DNA from: JAKPNF01 sp031556275
GTDB taxonomy: Bacteria; Verrucomicrobiota; Verrucomicrobiia; Opitutales; JAKPNF01
Direction of reading: 5' to 3'
DNA: 33,986 bases
NCBI GenBank assembly: GCA_031556275.1
Contig: JAVBTG010000082.1
Coordinates: forward strand, 1 to 33,986
The notes beneath the pieces are model-generated. The model ran no database searches and had not been told where the DNA came from. It saw only the letters and a program-made list of their open reading frames with translations. A program made the translations under genes and the position numbers. Position 1 is the stretch's first letter; every line of letters begins with the position of its first letter. Positions 30,558-33,986 of the stretch are shown here, one piece after another.

Positions 30558-31469
30558 TTAAGGCGAGGGCAGGTGTTTGAGGAAGAAAGCGACGACTTCC
30601 TCGAGGCACGGGCGGGTTTTGAAGGCGCGCGGGTTCCATGCAAGGACGAGGGCGCGGGTGAGTTTTTTGAAAAACGGCACCGGCACGCGCACCATGTTTT
30701 TGCCCAGAAACGGGGCCGCCATGTCGGGCAGGATGCTCGCGTGGTGGCCGCATTGCGCCAGGTGGGCGGCGAAGGGGAACGACTGCGTCTGTTGCGCCAC
30801 TTCGAGGGCGACGCCGTTTTCGGCGCAGAGGTTTTGGAGCTGGGAGTAAAAGGAGGTCTCCGGCCCCAACGTCGTGATCGGGAGGTTTTGCAGGCACCAC
30901 ACGCCGTCTTTGCGTCGTGCCGGCGGCACGAGGGCGGCCGGGGCGTACACGGCATAGCTCGCCTGCGCCACGTCGCGGTGGCGCAAGACATCAGAGACGA
31001 CCGCGCTCTTGCGCAGGATGCCGAAGTCGGCCTCCGTTTCCAGGAGGCTGTGGGCGATGGCGTCGTTGCGCAGATTCAGCAGGGAGAAGCGCCACGGTTT
31101 TTTCTCATTGGCCGCCGCCCCCAGCACGGAGGAGACGAGCCAGTACTCGATGCTGTCGCCCGCCGCGATGCTGAAACGGCGCGGGACGTTCGCGCAGCCG
31201 GTTTTGAAATCGTCCAGCCCCGCGTAATGGGCGCTCACCAGCCGCGCCAGCTCGCGCCCCTTCGGTGTGAGCTGGAGGACCTTGCCGCGCCTGCACGTCA
31301 GCTCCGCACCGAAAAATTCCTCCAGCTCCGCGATCTGGCGCGAGTATTGGCTTTGCCGCACCGGGTCGCCGCGCACGGCTTTCGAAATGCTGCCCGCCTG
31401 CGCGACCTCGAGCAGGGCGCGCAGGCGGTCCATCGAGAGGCCGCGGTGGGCGAACAAATTCTCAAACAT
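30558..31469 (-). CDS. LysR-family transcription regulator
   Basis: 303 residues from the ATG at 31467-31469. The frame stays open to 31577, but the extension would precede the conserved MDRLRALLEVAQAGSISKAV start of the winged helix. The HTH covers about 13-70 (RQSQYSRQIAELEEFFGAEL, RGKVLQLTPKGRELA); the ligand-binding domain follows, with FGILRKSAVVSD and HHASILPDMAAPFLGKN. It differs from classic members by a weak first helix (DPVRQSQYSR rather than the usual S.PAvS..I). It is divergent from rtcB (228 bp apart) and may control it. It is followed by the transpeptidase gene 29 bp downstream, a probable operon. Confidence 0.8.
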   Translation of the reverse strand: MFENLFAHRGLSMDRLRALLEVAQAGSISKAVRGDPVRQSQYSRQIAELEEFFGAELTCRRGKVLQLTPKGRELARLVSAHYAGLDDFKTGCANVPRRFSIAAGDSIEYWLVSSVLGAAANEKKPWRFSLLNLRNDAIAHSLLETEADFGILRKSAVVSDVLRHRDVAQASYAVYAPAALVPPARRKDGVWCLQNLPITTLGPETSFYSQLQNLCAENGVALEVAQQTQSFPFAAHLAQCGHHASILPDMAAPFLGKNMVRVPVPFFKKLTRALVLAWNPRAFKTRPCLEEVVAFFLKHLPSP

Positions 31470-31696
31470 GATAAATACGAGGTTGGTAAATGAAAAAGCA
31501 ACCATGACTGAAAAGTCAAGATATCTGCGTTTATTCATGATGCACGGATTTTTCAAAGATGCTATGATGGCGGCCATGTGGTGCGGAGCAGGCCTCCCCG
31601 CGTCCCCCTGAAGGTCCGGAGGGCGAACCTTTTTCCAGAACGGGAAAAGGAGAGGGCACGCGGCGGGGCGTCCGTTTTTAGCGCCCGAAAAATATC

Positions 31697-32812
31697 ATGA
31701 GCATACAAATAAAAGGAACGTGCAACACGGCGACCGTGATGACGGACGGCCTGGACGCAAAATCCGCCGACCAGATCGCCACGCTGTGCTCGCAGGAGAT
31801 TTTCAAGGACTCGCGGATTGCGATCATGCCGGACTGCCACGCGGGCAAGGGCTGCGTGATCGGGTTTACGGCGCGCGTAAAAGACCGGATCATCCCCAAT
31901 CTCGTGGGCGTGGATATCTCGTGCAGCATCAGCACGTACAAGATCGACACGCGGACGGTCGACTTCGGCCAGCTCAACCGGTACATCACCCGCGACGTCC
32001 CGCACGGCACATGGGTGCGCAAGGACGTCTCCGCATTGGTCGACGCCGACATGCAGGACATGGTCGCCGAAGTATGCCGCGACATCGGCGACGAGACGCG
32101 GCTGGGCCGCGACCTGCGCTCCATCGGTTCGCTCGGCGGCGGCAACCACTTTTTGGAAGTCAACCGCGACACGGAGGGCGCGCTGTGGTTCTCCATCCAC
32201 TGCGGCTCGCGCAACCTCGGCGCGCGGATCTGCGAGTTCCACCAAGAAAAGGCGATGGCCGCGCATCCCGCGCTGGGGGAGCTTGCCTACTTGGAGGGAG
32301 ACGATCTCGATTTGTACGTCAAGCACATGAAGGTGGCGCAACGCTTCGCCGCGCTCAACCACGCGGTGATTCTGCATGAGGTGTCGCGGAACATGGGTTG
32401 GGCGGCCGTCGATTCGATCTTCACCAACCACAACTATATCGAGTTTCTGGACGGGCGCGACATGATGATCCGCAAGGGAGCCATCTCGGCGAAACAGGGC
32501 GAGCGGCTCATCATCCCCATGAACATGCGCGACGGCTCGCTCATCGGCACCGGCAAGGGCAATGCCGCGTGGAACTGCTCCTCGCCGCACGGGGCCGGCC
32601 GGCTCTTGTCGCGCACGCAGGCGTTTAAACAGTTGAAGCTCGAGGAATTCAAAACACAGATGGCGGGGGTGTGGTCGTCGTGCGTGGGGCAGGGCACGCT
32701 CGACGAATCGCCCATGGTCTACAAACCGATGGAGGATATCCTCGCCCATGTCGGCGAGACGGTGGAGATCCAAGACCGCATCGTGCCGCTGTACAACTTC
32801 AAGGCGTCGTGA
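31697..32812 (+). CDS. rtcB: RtcB RNA ligase
   Basis: The 371-residue product is of the short bacterial RtcB type. Metal- and GTP-site motifs are present: PDCHAGKG (45-52), GVDISC (71-76), GSLGGGNHFLE (144-154), HCGSRN (168-173), and SSPHGAGR (295-302) with the histidine that is guanylylated (H298). It joins 2',3'-cyclic phosphate or 3'-phosphate RNA ends to 5'-OH ends, repairing cleaved tRNA or rRNA. It is divergent from the LysR gene and convergent with the HAD gene 16 bp away. No archease or RtcA neighbour is visible. Confidence 0.93.
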   Translation: MSIQIKGTCNTATVMTDGLDAKSADQIATLCSQEIFKDSRIAIMPDCHAGKGCVIGFTARVKDRIIPNLVGVDISCSISTYKIDTRTVDFGQLNRYITRDVPHGTWVRKDVSALVDADMQDMVAEVCRDIGDETRLGRDLRSIGSLGGGNHFLEVNRDTEGALWFSIHCGSRNLGARICEFHQEKAMAAHPALGELAYLEGDDLDLYVKHMKVAQRFAALNHAVILHEVSRNMGWAAVDSIFTNHNYIEFLDGRDMMIRKGAISAKQGERLIIPMNMRDGSLIGTGKGNAAWNCSSPHGAGRLLSRTQAFKQLKLEEFKTQMAGVWSSCVGQGTLDESPMVYKPMEDILAHVGETVEIQDRIVPLYNFKAS

Positions 32813-32828
32813 TTTCTTGGGCGCGGCG

Positions 32829-33473
32829 TCAGGATAGCATCGCGTCCAAAAGACCGCCGAGCGAATCGTAGACCGGCGCGCCCAGCGGCGCGAGCCGGTG
32901 TTCGGGAAAATGCCCGTGCGAAAGCAGCGCGCAGTCGGCCCCTAGGGCTTGGGCGACTTCGTGGTCGTGCGGGGAGTCGCCCACCATGAGCCACGGGCCG
33001 CCGTCGCCTAAGATTTTTTCGCGGTGCAACTGCGCGCGGTCGAGCTTGCCCGAGCCGTTGATATGGGTCTGCCCCGTGACGGCGCGGAAGTAGGGGACCA
33101 GTTCGTAGTGCGCCAGCAGCTCGTTGAGCGTGTCCTCCTTGTAGGCGGAAAACACCGACATTTGGCAGCCCGCTTTGGCGAGCGTTTTTATAGTGTCCAT
33201 CGTGCCCGCGTGCAGCGCGCACTCCAAGCGGCGGCGCTCGTAAATATCGATAAACGCCCGCGCGGATTGGGCGAAACTTTCGGGCGATGGGTCAAACCCC
33301 ATGCGCTTGTAGTAGCGCTCGGCGGGGAATTCAAACTCGTCGCGGTGGCGCTCCAGCGTCGTCTCGGGCAGGCCGCGCGCGCGCAAAAGCGCGTTAAACG
33401 CCTCGAGGCACAGCCACGTGTCGTCGAGCAGCGTGCCGTTCCAGTCCCAGATGATGTGCGCGTAGCGCGGCAT
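32829..33473 (-). CDS. HAD-superfamily phosphatase (phosphoglycolate-phosphatase-like)
   Basis: 214 residues from the ATG at 33471-33473; a GTG at 33491 would add six residues. Motif I IIWDWNGTLLDD (D10; the second acid of DxD is N, a known variant), cap domain 20-85, motif II SVFSAYKE, motif III SGKLDR (Lys) and motif IV PWLMVGDSPHDHE. This is a soluble phosphatase of subclass I. It lies just after the 3' end of the sialidase-like gene (27 bp, or 9 bp with the GTG start), so probably co-transcribed. Substrate not predictable. Confidence 0.85.
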   Translation of the reverse strand: MPRYAHIIWDWNGTLLDDTWLCLEAFNALLRARGLPETTLERHRDEFEFPAERYYKRMGFDPSPESFAQSARAFIDIYERRRLECALHAGTMDTIKTLAKAGCQMSVFSAYKEDTLNELLAHYELVPYFRAVTGQTHINGSGKLDRAQLHREKILGDGGPWLMVGDSPHDHEVAQALGADCALLSHGHFPEHRLAPLGAPVYDSLGGLLDAMLS

Positions 33474-33500
33474 GATCTCATCGTCGCACACTTTGCCCGT

Positions 33501-33986
33501 CTAGTAAACAAGAGTCCGGAAATTTTTCACGCGATGAAAGGTGATGATGTTGCCCTCGTGCGCGTTCTTGGCGTCTTTGTCGCCGCTGCGCGAGAGGATG
33601 ACGAGGTCGTCGCCGTCGATGTCCATCCCCGCGTAATGCCGCGCCTGCGAGGGCGAGCCGCCTTCCGCCACGAGCCCCGCGAACACCCAGTCCACCATGT
33701 TTTTGGAATAGTGCAGCACGAGCCGCTGGCGTTCGTTGTTGGGCAGATTGTAGCGGTCCGCGGGCAGAAGCTCGGCGCGGGTCATCGAGTCGGTGGCCTG
33801 CGAGCTTAAGAGCCAGTAGAGTTTCGTCTGGGCGTCGTACGAGACATGAAAACGCATCTGCCCGCCCGGGAAGGGCAGAAACATGACGTGTTTGCCGGAG
33901 GGCACTTTTTCCAAAGCCATCTCGATCGTGCCGTCGTTTTTCTCCACGGCTTTGAGCATCGCGGCGTAGCCCGTGCCGCCCGTGTG
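33501..33986 (-). CDS. Sialidase-like (BNR-type beta-propeller) protein, 3' part only
   Basis: The frame is open from the right edge to the stop at 33501-33503: 9 codons before the first internal Met, then 152 residues. Blade-like strands are visible: FHVSYDAQTKLYWLLSSQ, NNERQRLVLHYSKNMVDW, GSPSQARHYAGMDIDGDD and LVILSRSGDKDAKNAHEGN. This is typical of the C-terminal blades of sialidase-like glycoside hydrolases common in PVC bacteria. The catalytic part is outside the window, so activity cannot be judged. Confidence 0.6.
   Translation of the reverse strand, partial: HTGGTGYAAMLKAVEKNDGTIEMALEKVPSGKHVMFLPFPGGQMRFHVSYDAQTKLYWLLSSQATDSMTRAELLPADRYNLPNNERQRLVLHYSKNMVDWVFAGLVAEGGSPSQARHYAGMDIDGDDLVILSRSGDKDAKNAHEGNIITFHRVKNFRTLVY

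Noticed and set aside
1..33986. tRNA, rRNA, integrase or attachment repeats
   Set aside because: I looked for tRNA T-loop and acceptor patterns, tyrosine or serine recombinase motifs and long direct repeats at the presumed junction and saw none that convinced me.

Overview
The window is a GC-rich (clearly above 60% by eye) bacterial chromosome segment. It is mostly a podovirus-type (T7-like architecture) prophage, followed on the right by about 4.2 kb of ordinary chromosome. The host looks like a member of the PVC group, perhaps an opitute-like Verrucomicrobiota. That guess rests on codon use, weak Shine-Dalgarno signals, GTGTCGGC hairpin repeats and a sialidase-like gene, and is of low confidence. 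No integrase, phage repressor of known type or att site is visible, so the left prophage end lies beyond base 1. The right end is probably near 29713-29766.

Layout. 1-940: two divergent ribbon-helix-helix regulators around three TGTGCGCACA operators, and a small unknown gene. 993-4071: an early/replication operon with overlapping genes: a RecB-like nuclease fold with degraded active site, SSB, a zinc-binding small protein, a replisome organiser and a DnaC-like helicase loader. 4145-4468: an AT-rich DUF6572-like gene. 4506-6828 (minus): terminase large and small subunits and an unknown gene. 7011-18906 (plus): the virion operon: two small proteins, portal, Bbp19-like protein, scaffold, capsid, tail tubular A and B, GNAT-like protein and two internal-virion-like proteins. 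A minus-strand Tat-exported histidine phosphatase, flanked by palindromic repeats, sits between scaffold and capsid.

18912-25235 encodes a 2107-residue polyvalent protein. An ejection-protein-like N-terminal half leads into an LPD3-like domain, a MuF C-terminal-like domain, an ADP-ribosyltransferase (ART-PolyVal) domain and a zeta-toxin-like P-loop kinase; a 70-codon ORF overlaps its 3' end. 25496-28251 (minus) is a two-gene cassette: a coiled-coil single-pass membrane protein and a protein ending in a DisA_N/DAC (diadenylate cyclase) domain. This looks like a prophage-borne nucleotide-second-messenger conflict system. 28782-29712 holds holin-like, i-spanin, embedded o-spanin lipoprotein and XhlA-like genes; no endolysin was recognised.

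29767-33986 looks like host: YkuD L,D-transpeptidase, LysR regulator, RtcB RNA ligase, HAD hydrolase and the 3' end of a sialidase-like gene.

A 23-bp motif (GGGAAA-N2-TTTG...TTG) occurs five times, only in non-coding gaps and always oriented toward the downstream late genes. Two copies form the divergent control region between the terminase and virion operons. I propose it is the phage late-promoter element.
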